From contig JAVKCG010000053.1 of assembly GCA_040222875.1 (NCBI GenBank), forward strand, positions 799,182 to 863,181: 64,000 bases of DNA, in the 5' to 3' direction. A model generated the notes under the pieces. The model was not told the origin of the DNA. It searched no databases and saw only the letters and a program-made list of their open reading frames with translations. Source of the stretch: JAJCYL01 sp040222875. Its GTDB lineage: Bacteria > Bacteroidota > Bacteroidia > Cytophagales > Cyclobacteriaceae. Below, piece by piece: positions 1 through 9,592 of this stretch. Each line of letters begins with the position of its first letter. Positions within the stretch are counted from its first letter, which is position 1. A program made the translations under genes and the position numbers.

Positions 1-2
1 TT

Positions 3-419
3 AATGAACTGGTCAGGGAATTTGGCAGCCAGGCTGTGGTGGTTGCGATTGATAGCCAGGTGATTGATGGAACAGATACTGTTCATACCCATGGAGGACG
101 CACTCCGACTGAGGTTGAAACAATTGCTTGGACCAAAGAAATGGAGCAGCGTGGTGCAGGTGAAATATTACTTACTTCCATGGACCATGACGGCACCAAG
201 GCAGGCTTTGCAAATGATCTGACGTCAAGGGTATCAAGTTCAGTTAATATTCCCGTAATAGCATCTGGAGGAGGAGGGCAGAGCGAACATTTCGTGGATG
301 CATTCACAAAGGGAAAAGCAGATGCAGCTTTAGCCGCCAGCATTTTTCATTATAATGAGATTGGGATTGTGGAATTGAAGGGGTATTTGCGTGAAGCCGG
401 AATTGCTATGAGGGTATAA
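3..419 (+). CDS. hisF: Imidazole glycerol phosphate synthase cyclase subunit HisF (3' part)
   Basis: This is the C-terminal 138 codons of HisF. The frame is open to the left edge, so the start lies outside the window. HisF is a (beta/alpha)8 barrel that, with the glutaminase HisH, converts PRFAR to IGP and AICAR in histidine synthesis. Visible motifs are VVAID, whose Asp (bases 51-53) matches catalytic Asp130 of the family, the loop RGAGEILLTSMDHDGTKAG, the phosphate-binding SGGGG and the ending ADAALAASIFH. The family is about 250-260 residues, so roughly half is missing. The usual next gene in many Bacteroidota his operons, hisI/hisIE, does not follow; an unrelated membrane protein does. 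Confidence 0.95.
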   Translation, partial: NELVREFGSQAVVVAIDSQVIDGTDTVHTHGGRTPTEVETIAWTKEMEQRGAGEILLTSMDHDGTKAGFANDLTSRVSSSVNIPVIASGGGGQSEHFVDAFTKGKADAALAASIFHYNEIGIVELKGYLREAGIAMRV

Positions 420-458
420 TGATGACATATCATTCTTTTTAATGGAATAATTCTTTAA

Positions 459-1223
459 ATGGAATTGCAAGTAGCCGTTGGTTGGACAGGAGAATATACG
501 ACTGTAACTGAGAGACCTAGTTCGAAAGATATTTCCGAATTAATCGAATCCTTGAATTGGGAGGAGTTTAATTCCGTGAGACTCATCGAATGTGAAGAGA
601 ATTGGATTGTTGTTAGTGGAAACAAAGCGCCAGACGGGTTTGCCGTAGTTTACCAGAACCAAAGCAATTCATATATATCAAAGAATCCACCCAATAGTAC
701 CCATCTTTTAATTGAGGTTTTGTCCCAATTTCTAAATAAGGACCCTCGCTTCAATGAAGTTGAATTCGTAGCTACAAATGACAAAAGTGATGATCCAAAT
801 AACGAACAAAACATTCGGCATAGTGATTGGAGGGTCAGATTCGAAGAAAAAAGAAGAAGGGAGAGAAAGGATCAAATAGTAAAAGTTATCATTTCAATCG
901 TACTAATGTTTTCGATCGGTATGACAGTATACTTATGGTTTAAGGACGACTTGAAATTTGTGGGGCAAGAAACTGCCTTTAAAGTTGGTCAAATAACTGA
1001 AATCAAAGTGGTTCCCGGTAGGATGGGTTTGATTCAAATGATTTTTTATCAGTTTGAGTTTGAAGGGACAGTTTATTCAGGTCATTATCGAAACAATGGA
1101 TTCGAGGGTCATTTTCTCAAGGGCGATAAAGTTTGGATCAAGTATTCAACTAACGATCCGAATGTCTCACGATACTTTTCAAGCATTAGCCGTTCCGATT
1201 ACCATAACTACCCTTTGCAATAG
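459..1223 (+). CDS. Hypothetical single-pass membrane protein
   Basis: The function is not recognised. The protein has 254 residues. The first ~100 are soluble, with a SLNWEEFNSVRL stretch that reminds me of small immunity-type proteins; this is only an impression. A charged RRRERKD segment comes next, followed by one membrane helix at about residues 143-162. The C-terminal domain of ~85 residues contains FEFEGTVYSGHYR and GDKVWIKYSTNDP, in the style of DUF3592-like beta domains that follow a membrane anchor. It starts 39 bases after hisF and ends 34 bases before the DUF58 gene on the same strand, so it may be co-transcribed with either. No signal peptide is visible. Confidence 0.6.
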   Translation: MELQVAVGWTGEYTTVTERPSSKDISELIESLNWEEFNSVRLIECEENWIVVSGNKAPDGFAVVYQNQSNSYISKNPPNSTHLLIEVLSQFLNKDPRFNEVEFVATNDKSDDPNNEQNIRHSDWRVRFEEKRRRERKDQIVKVIISIVLMFSIGMTVYLWFKDDLKFVGQETAFKVGQITEIKVVPGRMGLIQMIFYQFEFEGTVYSGHYRNNGFEGHFLKGDKVWIKYSTNDPNVSRYFSSISRSDYHNYPLQ

Positions 1224-1257
1224 CCATAAACAAATCTTTCACGTATGTTAGTGAACC

Positions 1258-2163
1258 ATGAAGATTGATCTCAATAAAATAAAAGAGTTTGGCAATATCG
1301 AAATGCTGGCCAAACAAATGGTGGAAGGCTTCATTACAGGTCTTCACAAGTCGCCATACCATGGCTTTTCTGTAGAATTTGCAGAACATCGCCTTTACAA
1401 TACCGGGGAGAGCACCCGCCATATCGACTGGAAAGTGTTTGCAAAAACAGATCGGCTTTATGTAAAGAGGTATGAGGAGGAGACCAATCTCCGCTGCCAG
1501 TTGGTGGTTGACAATAGCTCCTCCATGTATTACCCTTATGATTCTGCTGCCAAGATTAAGTTTTCAATTCTGGCGTCAGCCTCTCTGGCTTATTTGCTTC
1601 ATAAACAACGGGATGCCGTTGGTCTATTTACTTTTTCAGATCAGATCGAAATTCAAACCCAGACAAAATCAACAGCCAATCATGTGAACAAGCTGTTTAT
1701 TCAGTTGGGGCAGCTCTTACAGGAAAAACCGCTCAATAAAACCACCAATGTGGCTGATGTGCTTCATCAAATCGCAAAGAAAATCCATAGGCGCTCACTG
1801 GTAATCATTTTCAGTGACATGTTCCAGGATCAAACAAAAATGACGGAACTGTTCTCTGCCCTTCAGCACTTGAAGCATAATAAGCATGAGGTATTGCTTT
1901 TCCATGTAACTGATAAAATCACAGAGTTGGATTTTGATTTCGAAGACCGACCCTATGAGTTCATGGATCTTGAACGGAACTTGAAACTCAAACTGACTCC
2001 AACCGATATTAAAACCACCTATCGATCAAAAATGGATCAATATTATAATGAGCTGAAACTAAAATGTGGTCAGCTTAAGGTTGACTTTATTGAAGCTGAT
2101 GTTAAAGATGACTTCGATAAAATTTTGAGTGCTTACTTGATAAAGCGGAGCAGGATGAATTGA
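1258..2163 (+). CDS. DUF58 domain-containing protein
   Basis: This 301-residue protein carries the DUF58 signature: GESTRHIDWKVFAKTD, then LYVKRYEEET, then a von Willebrand A-like beginning with VDNSSSM (about residues 85-91) that keeps the DxSxS metal-site (MIDAS) pattern. DUF58 proteins usually accompany MoxR AAA+ ATPases and Bat proteins and are thought to act in protein maturation or stress. No moxR or bat gene is visible here, so this copy is solitary within the window. The start is the ATG right after the upstream gene. The family is clear; the cellular role is not. Confidence 0.85.
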   Translation: MKIDLNKIKEFGNIEMLAKQMVEGFITGLHKSPYHGFSVEFAEHRLYNTGESTRHIDWKVFAKTDRLYVKRYEEETNLRCQLVVDNSSSMYYPYDSAAKIKFSILASASLAYLLHKQRDAVGLFTFSDQIEIQTQTKSTANHVNKLFIQLGQLLQEKPLNKTTNVADVLHQIAKKIHRRSLVIIFSDMFQDQTKMTELFSALQHLKHNKHEVLLFHVTDKITELDFDFEDRPYEFMDLERNLKLKLTPTDIKTTYRSKMDQYYNELKLKCGQLKVDFIEADVKDDFDKILSAYLIKRSRMN

Positions 2164-2303
2164 TATTTATGGTGGCCCTCGATTTCGTGGGCATATTTTC
2201 GCTGTTTATTAGGCGATATCTTCTAATGTTGTATTCATTGTAAATAGTTGCATCTCAGGTATTTGAGTGCGACAAATAAATACAATTGACGTAGCCAGAC
2301 CAG

Positions 2304-2332
2304 TTGGCTATACTTAATTTTCGCTAAATTTG
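2304..2332 (+). promoter_or_regulatory. Bacteroidota-type promoter of icmF
   Basis: TTG at 2304-2306 and TAAATTTG at 2325-2332 are separated by 18 bases. This matches the Bacteroidota -33 (TTTG/TTG) and -7 (TAnnTTTG) layout. The predicted transcription start lies near 2338-2341, about 15 bases before the icmF ATG. It was identified by eye. Confidence 0.6.
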
Positions 2333-2354
2333 CAGCCCTAAAATTGAGAAGTCT

Positions 2355-5300
2355 ATGCATGCACAGGTAGCCCCCTACAAACCCAAAAACCACATTAGGA
2401 TAGTAACTGCTGCTTCTCTTTTTGATGGCCACGATGCCGCAATTAATATCATGCGGCGCATCATCCAATCAACTGGTGTGGAGGTAATCCATTTGGGGCA
2501 CAACCGTTCAGTACAAGAGATTGTAAACTGCGCCATTCAGGAGGATGCCAATGCCATAGCCATTACTTCTTATCAGGGCGGTCATGTAGAATATCTCAAA
2601 TACATGCATGACCTTTTGGAGGAACAAGGTTGTGGTCAGATCAAAATTTTTGCAGGAGGTGGAGGTACGATTTTGCCAACCGAAATCGAAGAATTACATG
2701 AGCATGGCATTGATCGAATTTACTCGCCTGATGATGGCCGGGAGATGGGGCTCCAGGGCATGATCAATGATTTAATTGAACAATCGGATTACGCAATTGG
2801 GGATAATCTTAATGGGCAGATGGATGATTTTAGTTCCAAAAATCCCAAAGCCATTGCCAGACTGATTTCCGCTGCGGAGAACTATCCAGATAACGCCAGG
2901 CTTGTTCTTGATCTGGTCAAGTCGAAAGTTGAGAATTCTAAAACCCCAATTCTAGGGATAACAGGTACTGGTGGTGCCGGGAAGTCCTCTTTAGTGGATG
3001 AATTAGTTAGGAGGTTTCTCATTGATTTCGAGGATAAATCCATAGGCATTGTTTCCGTTGACCCATCGAAGCGGAAAACCGGTGGTGCTTTATTGGGCGA
3101 TAGAATCCGAATGAATTCTATCAATAATCCAAGGGTTTACATGCGTTCATTGGCCACAAGGCAATCGAACCTTGCGCTGTCAAAATATGTGCAGGATGCC
3201 ATCGACATTTTGAAAGCAGCGAATTATGATTTGATCATTTTAGAGACATCAGGAATTGGTCAGTCGGACACTGAGATTATTGAACATTCTGACGCATCAC
3301 TCTATGTAATGACACCTGAATTTGGTGCCGCTACGCAGCTTGAAAAAATCGACATGCTTGATTTTGCTGACATTGTAGCTATCAACAAATTTGATAAACG
3401 TGGTGCTTTAGATGCGATCAGGGATGTAAAGAAACAGTATAAACGCAACCATCAACTTTGGGATGTGTCAGACGATGATGTACCAGTTTATGGCACCATT
3501 GCTTCACAATTCAGCGATCCAGGCACCAATACATTGTATCGAAAACTCATTGATTTAACTGCAGAAAAGACTGGTGCTGATTTGAAGTCATCGTTTAGCA
3601 CAAGCGATGACCTGTCTGAGAAAATTTACATCATCCCACCTAAACGAACTCGCTATCTATCAGAAATCGCGGAGACAATCAGGGATTATGATAAGAAAGT
3701 TGAGGAACAGGCAGTAACTGCCCAAAAACTCTTTGGTATTAAAAAAGCGATAGATGCCGTAGGCGAAACGACTAAGGATAAAACAGTTGAGGATGGTCTG
3801 AATAAGACCTATGAGCAAATCGAACTCAACCTGGACCCATTAAATAAAAAGCTTATTGAGGAGTGGTCGGATAAAGTAAAAGCCTATAGAGATGAGGTTT
3901 TCTCCTACAAAGTCCGTGATAAGGAAATTAAGGTAAAAACGCATACCGAGTCGTTATCTCATACCCAGATTCCTAAAGTTTCTCTGCCAAGATATGAGGC
4001 CTGGGGCGATGTTTTGAAATGGAGTTTGCAGGAAAATGTACCTGGTGAGTTTCCTTTCACGGCTGGGGTATTTCCATTTAAAAGACAAGGGGAAGACCCA
4101 ACCCGAATGTTTGCAGGAGAGGGAGGTCCAGAGCGTACAAACCGACGCTTCCATTATGTGTCTGAAGATATGCCAGCCAAGCGGCTATCTACAGCATTTG
4201 ATTCAGTTACACTCTACGGTGAAGACCCGGATCACCGGCCAGATATTTATGGAAAAATTGGAAATTCGGGGGTTAGTATTTGCTGCCTCGATGATGCCAA
4301 AAAGCTTTATTCAGGCTTCAATCTTTCAGATCCATCTACTTCAGTTTCTATGACCATCAATGGACCTGCGGCAACCATATGCGCATTTTTCATGAATGCA
4401 GCCATTGATCAGCAGTGCGAACTGTACATAAAAGAGCAGGGATTAGAAAAGGATATTGAAAAGAAGATTGCTCAGATATACAAAGATAAAGGCACTAAAC
4501 GCCCGGAATACAAGGGTGATTTACCAAAAGGCAATGATGGCCTTGGTTTGATGCTTTTAGGGGTAACCGGAGACCAGGTTTTACCAAAGGATGTTTACGA
4601 TAGAATCAAAGCCCACACGCTGAGCCAGGTTCGGGGTACTGTGCAGGCTGACATTCTAAAAGAAGATCAGGCTCAGAACACCTGCATCTTTTCTACGGAA
4701 TTCTCCCTCAGGGTGATGGGCGATGTTCAGGATTATTTTATCCAAAACAATGTTCGAAATTTTTACTCAGTTTCAATTTCAGGATATCATATTGCCGAGG
4801 CTGGGGCTAACCCAATCACACAGTTGGCATTGACTATTTCTAATGGATTCACCTTCGTTGAGTATTATGCCTCACGGGGCATGGATGTAGATAAATTCGC
4901 TCCAAACTTTTCATTTTTCTTCTCAAACGGCGTTGATCCAGAATACTCAGTGATTGGCAGGGTTGCCAGAAGAATCTGGGCCAAAGCTCTGAAGTTAAAA
5001 TATGGAGCTGGTGAGAGAGCACAGAAACTGAAATATCACATCCAAACCTCCGGTAGATCCCTTCATGCGCAGGAGATCGATTTCAATGACATCCGAACTA
5101 CGTTACAGGCACTCTATGCGATTTATGATAATTGTAATTCGCTGCATACCAATGCTTACGATGAGGCCATCACTACCCCAACTGAGGAATCAGTTCGCAG
5201 GGCAATGGCCATTCAGTTGATCATCAATAAAGAGCTTGGTCTTGCGAAGAACGAAAATCCAATTCAGGGTTCATTCATTATTGAGGAGCTCACAGATTTG

Positions 5301-5732
5301 GTTGAAGAAGCCGTACTTCTTGAATTCGATAGAATTACAGAAAGAGGTGGCGTTTTAGGCGCAATGGAAACAATGTACCAGCGAAACAAAATCCAGGAAG
5401 AAAGCCTTTACTACGAGACTTTGAAGCACAATGGCGAATTTCCTATTATTGGTGTTAACACATTTTTGTCATCAAAGGGCTCCCCCACCATTATCCCAAA
5501 AGAAGTTATTAGATCAACCACGGAAGAGAAAGAGGGCCAAATCAGCAACCTTAAAAACCTGCATAAATCGAATGAACAGGTAGGTTCTGAAAAATTAAAA
5601 AAGCTCCAAAAAGCTGCCATCGAAAACGGCAACCTCTTTGATGAGTTAATGGAAACGACCAAATATTGTTCACTAGGTCAGGTTACGCATGCACTTTTTG
5701 AGGTTGGTGGGCAGTATAGGAGGAATATGTGA
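2355..5732 (+). CDS. icmF: Fused isobutyryl-CoA mutase (IcmF)
   Basis: This 1125-residue fusion holds a B12-binding domain, a MeaB-like G-protein chaperone and the substrate-binding mutase barrel in one chain. It interconverts isobutyryl-CoA and n-butyryl-CoA with adenosylcobalamin. The N-terminal B12 site reads FDGHDAAINI (about residue 23). The Walker A motif GTGGAGKSS is at residues 204-212, and the NKFDKR guanine motif lies later in the G domain. The barrel starts near residue 550. The residue matching Tyr89 of methylmalonyl-CoA mutase is Phe573 (AGVFPF). The residue matching Arg207 is Gln774 (AQNTCIF, where methylmalonyl-CoA mutase has VRNTYIF). Both are the isobutyryl-CoA-type choice. 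It is a single gene with its own promoter. A stand-alone meaB lies at 24329. Confidence 0.95.
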   Translation: MHAQVAPYKPKNHIRIVTAASLFDGHDAAINIMRRIIQSTGVEVIHLGHNRSVQEIVNCAIQEDANAIAITSYQGGHVEYLKYMHDLLEEQGCGQIKIFAGGGGTILPTEIEELHEHGIDRIYSPDDGREMGLQGMINDLIEQSDYAIGDNLNGQMDDFSSKNPKAIARLISAAENYPDNARLVLDLVKSKVENSKTPILGITGTGGAGKSSLVDELVRRFLIDFEDKSIGIVSVDPSKRKTGGALLGDRIRMNSINNPRVYMRSLATRQSNLALSKYVQDAIDILKAANYDLIILETSGIGQSDTEIIEHSDASLYVMTPEFGAATQLEKIDMLDFADIVAINKFDKRGALDAIRDVKKQYKRNHQLWDVSDDDVPVYGTIASQFSDPGTNTLYRKLIDLTAEKTGADLKSSFSTSDDLSEKIYIIPPKRTRYLSEIAETIRDYDKKVEEQAVTAQKLFGIKKAIDAVGETTKDKTVEDGLNKTYEQIELNLDPLNKKLIEEWSDKVKAYRDEVFSYKVRDKEIKVKTHTESLSHTQIPKVSLPRYEAWGDVLKWSLQENVPGEFPFTAGVFPFKRQGEDPTRMFAGEGGPERTNRRFHYVSEDMPAKRLSTAFDSVTLYGEDPDHRPDIYGKIGNSGVSICCLDDAKKLYSGFNLSDPSTSVSMTINGPAATICAFFMNAAIDQQCELYIKEQGLEKDIEKKIAQIYKDKGTKRPEYKGDLPKGNDGLGLMLLGVTGDQVLPKDVYDRIKAHTLSQVRGTVQADILKEDQAQNTCIFSTEFSLRVMGDVQDYFIQNNVRNFYSVSISGYHIAEAGANPITQLALTISNGFTFVEYYASRGMDVDKFAPNFSFFFSNGVDPEYSVIGRVARRIWAKALKLKYGAGERAQKLKYHIQTSGRSLHAQEIDFNDIRTTLQALYAIYDNCNSLHTNAYDEAITTPTEESVRRAMAIQLIINKELGLAKNENPIQGSFIIEELTDLVEEAVLLEFDRITERGGVLGAMETMYQRNKIQEESLYYETLKHNGEFPIIGVNTFLSSKGSPTIIPKEVIRSTTEEKEGQISNLKNLHKSNEQVGSEKLKKLQKAAIENGNLFDELMETTKYCSLGQVTHALFEVGGQYRRNM

Positions 5733-6729
5733 TCACATCTTGAATCACCCATTAAGACATAAGAATTCAGATAAGACTTTAGTAATAATCCTTTCTGAAA
5801 CTAGGGCTTATGAGCATACATTTGATTCGTTCAAATCTAATTTGTTAGATGTTTTTAAAGCCGACTTGGCTTTATGCGTGGCCATCAATGATCGAGAGAA
5901 CCCGAAAAATCCTTTTTATGAGCATGCCAAATACATATGGCAATATGTTGAGCCCAGCGATTGGGGTGATGCTTTTGATATGGTGCAAGAGAAAATGGAT
6001 CAAACCCAAAATTGGCGACAACTGCTTCAGATCAAATGCCAATGGTTGGGGGGTATTAAGGGTGTGCATGCTCAGCCTGGTTCTGCTGGAATACTGCTGT
6101 TTTTCAGGTGGTTTTTAAAACAAAATATCCTGAATGATGCCATTCAGGAAAAGTACACTAGATTTATAATCACCAGATCGGATTACATTCATGGAATACC
6201 ACACGTACCGCCCTCTATTCTTGATCCGAAATATATTTGGATGCCATACGGCGAAGATCATGATGGGTATACAGACCGTCATATTGTAGTCAATCAAAAA
6301 GATATTCTATCCACTCTTTCTATTGTCGACAAGATTTTTCTAACTCCAAATGACCTGGTTAACAAGATGATGCATTCAAATGAGTGGAGTATTGAGCGTT
6401 TCATCAAGTTGAATTTCGATGAAGAAGGATTAAGTAAAAGACTGAAAAGATTTCCACATTCTATGTATTCAGTCCGAGATAAATTAGGGCATACAACATG
6501 GTCTAAAGGAGTTTTTAATGAAGAACTTGGCTACTTCATCAAATACCCACATGAATACAACTGTTTCAGAAGATCAAGATTTCTTTTCAAGGCATTTGGC
6601 AGCTGGAACCGATTATCAATATGGCTGTTACTTAATTATGAATTGCTCAGAAGAAGCTCTTTGGGAGATAGCATTTACAATCTATATCTGCTTGTTGGTT
6701 TTAGAAGGAGCCGAAGTAGGGAAATTTAA
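5689..6729 (+). CDS. WavE-like / glycan-associated hypothetical protein
   Basis: The protein has up to 346 residues, and no function is firmly known. The centre carries RFIITRSDYIHGIPHVPP, then YIWMPYGEDHDGYTDRHIVV. This ITRSD...GEDxxGxTDRH pattern is shared by uncharacterised proteins of polysaccharide loci related to the lipopolysaccharide protein WavE. The first ATG lies inside icmF, 44 bases before its stop. A TTG at 5740 just after GGAGG-like sequence is an alternative start close to the conserved KTLVIIL. The end may be damaged: the neighbouring frame continues protein-like to 6793, so a late frameshift is possible. The next three genes on the opposite strand are also glycan genes, which supports a surface polysaccharide role. 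Confidence 0.55.
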   Translation: MHFLRLVGSIGGICDHILNHPLRHKNSDKTLVIILSETRAYEHTFDSFKSNLLDVFKADLALCVAINDRENPKNPFYEHAKYIWQYVEPSDWGDAFDMVQEKMDQTQNWRQLLQIKCQWLGGIKGVHAQPGSAGILLFFRWFLKQNILNDAIQEKYTRFIITRSDYIHGIPHVPPSILDPKYIWMPYGEDHDGYTDRHIVVNQKDILSTLSIVDKIFLTPNDLVNKMMHSNEWSIERFIKLNFDEEGLSKRLKRFPHSMYSVRDKLGHTTWSKGVFNEELGYFIKYPHEYNCFRRSRFLFKAFGSWNRLSIWLLLNYELLRRSSLGDSIYNLYLLVGFRRSRSREI

Positions 6730-6880
6730 GTTTCTTGATGAGCTTCCAATTTTGGAGACTAAAAAACACCTCATGCTACCTATCGTGAATTAACCTATAA
6801 AAATCAATGCGTCACATATTTGTCACTCCATAGATTGACTAACATAGACGAAAAAATTAGAGCAAAACATCTATCTATCA

Positions 6881-7807
6881 CTAACTTTTTATTCCTGACC
6901 AATGTTTAATGAGGGATAAGGCAAAATGTCTTCTTTGGTGCTTCGGAAGTTCAGGCCAACTTGAAATGAGATCATTCAAGCCAAAGTGTTTTTCCGATTG
7001 CTTGACATCAAAAGTGTAATGGTACCTGTTTTCATCTGTCACCTTGAGGTCAATCTTCTGAAAAGTTTGGTGAAAACCGGAGCTATTTTTATTTGGAATT
7101 GGACTATGGATTTCTTCAGCATCAGATAGAAAACCACTCCACCATGAGAAAGTACTTTGCGATTGAATGATCCGATTGAAACCTTTCATGAATCTGAAAT
7201 CCTTGACCGGATCACCGAGAACGTATGTTGGTTTAAATTTTTTAAAATGGGTCTTTACATTATTGTCCAACCCAACACCGCATATATAAAGCTTTCGGTA
7301 GTCAAGGTTCTTCAATATGTCTGTATAATAATCCAAACTTAATGCCCTGTCGACCACTACAAAGTCACCTCTCCGAATGTGAATAACAATATCATCGGGT
7401 TGTATGTCATACCCAAGATGTAAAGGATCTATTCTGTACCATTCTTTTATAAGGTCCTTGAAAGATTGAATTATTTCGTATCGCTCAAAAAAGCCGTTAA
7501 CTCTTATCAACCTGGCTTCTTTGTTTTCTATGATACTGTGAAGATTTGCACTAAAACCATCAAATTCATATGAGGCCATATCAATTGTATGGTCGATGTG
7601 TTTAAAGTATGCTTTTCCGGCGATATTAACAGGGGCATTATTAAATGCCGACATTAGACGATGAAAGTCTGCTTTATTTTTACCTATTAGTGCACTTTGT
7701 GTGAAAGATGTCTTCAACTCAAAACCGAGGTTTTCACTGATTATTCTTGCAACTGCATATTGAAACAGGTTATTTCCCAATCGACAATTTAGTTGAAGAT
7801 CCACCAT
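6881..7807 (-). CDS. Glycosyltransferase family 11 (alpha-1,2-fucosyltransferase-like)
   Basis: This 308-residue soluble protein starts with LNCRLGNNLFQYAVAR, close to the GLGNQLFQYA opening of GT11. It has the donor-binding IVIHIRRGDF near residue 165 and ends the catalytic domain with QSTFSWWSGFLSDAEE. The order and spacing fit GT11 enzymes, which move fucose from GDP-fucose to galactose. The HIRRGD arginines are intact. The donor and acceptor cannot be read from sequence; distant GT11 members differ. It follows the epimerase gene with one base between stop and start, so the two are co-transcribed, which suggests the epimerase makes or modifies its sugar donor. Confidence 0.8.
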   Translation of the reverse strand: MVDLQLNCRLGNNLFQYAVARIISENLGFELKTSFTQSALIGKNKADFHRLMSAFNNAPVNIAGKAYFKHIDHTIDMASYEFDGFSANLHSIIENKEARLIRVNGFFERYEIIQSFKDLIKEWYRIDPLHLGYDIQPDDIVIHIRRGDFVVVDRALSLDYYTDILKNLDYRKLYICGVGLDNNVKTHFKKFKPTYVLGDPVKDFRFMKGFNRIIQSQSTFSWWSGFLSDAEEIHSPIPNKNSSGFHQTFQKIDLKVTDENRYHYTFDVKQSEKHFGLNDLISSWPELPKHQRRHFALSLIKHWSGIKS

Positions 7808-7808
7808 A

Positions 7809-8822
7809 TTATCTATCTAACAAGTCATGCATTAACGCGTATTTCGTTTCCTCTATTTCATGATTACTAAAGTACCAATCAATTGTTTTTTGTAGGCCTT
7901 CTTTGAAGGACACCCGCGGTTTAAAGCCCAGAATCGATTGTGCTAAACTGTTGTCTGCAACCCTATTTAGCGGCCCCACAGGCATATCTGGAAGAAATTT
8001 AAGGGGGAGTTTAGTACTCGTCATTTGGAGAATCAATTGGACAGCCTCTAGTACAGAGGTTCTTTCCATTGTGCCAATATTAACCGCTGTACCGTCATCA
8101 ATTTTTTCGGCTGCAAGTAGAGTCCCTTCAACTATATCATCAACGTAAGTCCAGTTGCGTATTTGAGTGCCATCTCCCCAAATTTCAAAAGGATTTTGTT
8201 TAATCATCGCTCTTGCAATCATTGCAATAATCGCATGATTTTCCACACCACGCGGTCCATAAACAGTAAAATATCTACAGCTTGCGGCTTTCATATTAGT
8301 TTCTTTACAAAACGATTTAAGAGTCATTTCAGCCATAAGCTTGGCCCATCCATAGATGTTATCCGCATCATAAGGAGGTCCTACTAAATCTTCGGTTAGG
8401 TATAGAATTTCATCTGGATTGGACTGTTTATAATTGGGATAAACGCACCCGCTGGAGGCATACACAATTTTGCTTACTCCTGCGGATAACGCCTCGTGAA
8501 AAACCACGCCGTCAAGAATGAAATTGCTACTTGTGGCCATCTGATGAGTTTCAACGTACCCTCTTCCGCCATGATCTGCAGCGAGATGCAATATCAAATC
8601 GATATCTTGAACTGCCTTACGAGTAAAAGTAGAATCTTTTAGATCGCCCTGAAGAAACTCAATTTTTGTATTGTCGATGTGATTTTGAATGTTCTCCCTA
8701 AGTCCTGAACTGAGGTCATCAGCAACTCGTACTTTGTAGCCTTGATTTACCAACTTGTTTACTAAATGAGACCCGATGAATGAAGCGCCACCAGTCACCA
8801 GTATTTTTTCATACGCAATCAT
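7809..8822 (-). CDS. NAD-dependent sugar epimerase/dehydratase (SDR)
   Basis: This 337-residue extended short-chain dehydrogenase has an N-terminal nucleotide fold TGGASFIGSHL in which the middle Gly of GxxGxxG is Ser, a common variant. The active site includes YASSGCVYPNYKQ and the YGWAK tyrosine-lysine pair. The Ser-Gly-Cys-Val-Tyr-Pro stretch resembles GDP-mannose 3,5-epimerase and GDP-fucose synthase, where the Cys acts in epimerisation, so a GDP-sugar substrate is my inference. C-terminal RVADNSLAQSILGFKPRVS is standard. It overlaps the upstream glycosyltransferase gene by four bases and is one base from the downstream GT11 gene, so it sits mid-operon. Exact product unproven. Confidence 0.85.
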   Translation of the reverse strand: MIAYEKILVTGGASFIGSHLVNKLVNQGYKVRVADDLSSGLRENIQNHIDNTKIEFLQGDLKDSTFTRKAVQDIDLILHLAADHGGRGYVETHQMATSSNFILDGVVFHEALSAGVSKIVYASSGCVYPNYKQSNPDEILYLTEDLVGPPYDADNIYGWAKLMAEMTLKSFCKETNMKAASCRYFTVYGPRGVENHAIIAMIARAMIKQNPFEIWGDGTQIRNWTYVDDIVEGTLLAAEKIDDGTAVNIGTMERTSVLEAVQLILQMTSTKLPLKFLPDMPVGPLNRVADNSLAQSILGFKPRVSFKEGLQKTIDWYFSNHEIEETKYALMHDLLDR

Positions 8823-9592
8823 GAAGGCAGTATCTTTTGTTTTTCTTTACTAATAATTCCCCACCAATAATCCATTGTCAATCTTAAATTGTTTGGATCA
8901 TGCTTACTCCAGTTCGACAGCTTAATATCATCATCCCAGCTATCAACCTGAATGACAGGAAGTCCCTCAAAAACTTTCTCAATACCCGTTTTTTTAACTA
9001 TTGGAATACAACCTAAGAGCAAGGCCTCCCAGGTTCTAAAGCAATCATGTCCGTTACCTGATGGTGATAAAACATACCTGAAACAACTCATTAATCTCAG
9101 ACTCTGTTTTCTCATTAGAAATTTATCTTGCAGATATAATTTCCCACTTAATGATTGATTATTCCCTATTATTTGAAAATCTTTCAAACGATTTCCATTC
9201 ATATTAATGTTAGCATTGGTGAATATGCCGTCAATTTTCGAGAATAACTTCATCTTGTCAACAGTACTTTTTATGAAGCGTTCAAACTCAAATGGTTCTT
9301 GAGGTGTGTCAATATCAAGAGAGAGTTTGGCAAATGACAGTGACATTTGATGATAGTTAAGGCCAATAGGAATGCCTGTAAGTTTTGGGTGATCTATATC
9401 GCAGTTAGTGGAAAACCAATGTTGAATATTCGGATTGTTCAATAATTCTGTGACAGTATTTTCGAATTGACTCAAACTATGGTCACGAAAACCAGATACA
9501 ATTACAATTTTTTGATTTAATCGTGTGGCTACCTTTTCATTGAACTCCCTTAGGTGATCTTGCCTAACGAAAACGATATCACCATTTTTCAA
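8819..9592 (-). CDS. Exostosin/GT47-like glycosyltransferase
   Basis: At least 257 residues. The C-terminal half has RYVLSPSGNGHDCFRTWEAL followed by LLGCIPIV, the donor-site pattern of exostosin-like (GT47-type) transferases. The given start is a TTG, but the frame stays open for 51 more codons upstream, to a stop at 9746-9748. Those codons encode convincing protein, including SIYGFFDRCDVKPG and GSSEELDIKKYQ. No ATG, GTG or TTG lies in that part, so the true start is either a rare codon or was lost by mutation. The gene overlaps the epimerase by four bases. It heads the three-gene minus-strand glycan operon. Confidence 0.7.
   Translation of the reverse strand: MKNGDIVFVRQDHLREFNEKVATRLNQKIVIVSGFRDHSLSQFENTVTELLNNPNIQHWFSTNCDIDHPKLTGIPIGLNYHQMSLSFAKLSLDIDTPQEPFEFERFIKSTVDKMKLFSKIDGIFTNANINMNGNRLKDFQIIGNNQSLSGKLYLQDKFLMRKQSLRLMSCFRYVLSPSGNGHDCFRTWEALLLGCIPIVKKTGIEKVFEGLPVIQVDSWDDDIKLSNWSKHDPNNLRLTMDYWWGIISKEKQKILPS

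Noticed and set aside
2164..2354. A cobalamin riboswitch before the B12-dependent icmF
   Set aside because: The 190-base gap lacks the conserved B12-box pattern and is mostly promoter-upstream; the expected leader is only ~15 bases.
2355..5732. Methylmalonyl-CoA mutase as the identity of this gene
   Set aside because: Domain fusion plus Phe573 and Gln774 fit IcmF, not methylmalonyl-CoA mutase.
6518..6793. Separate 91-codon gene overlapping the WavE-like gene
   Set aside because: Mostly a shadow frame; only its last ~30 residues look protein-like and could be the frameshifted end of the larger gene.
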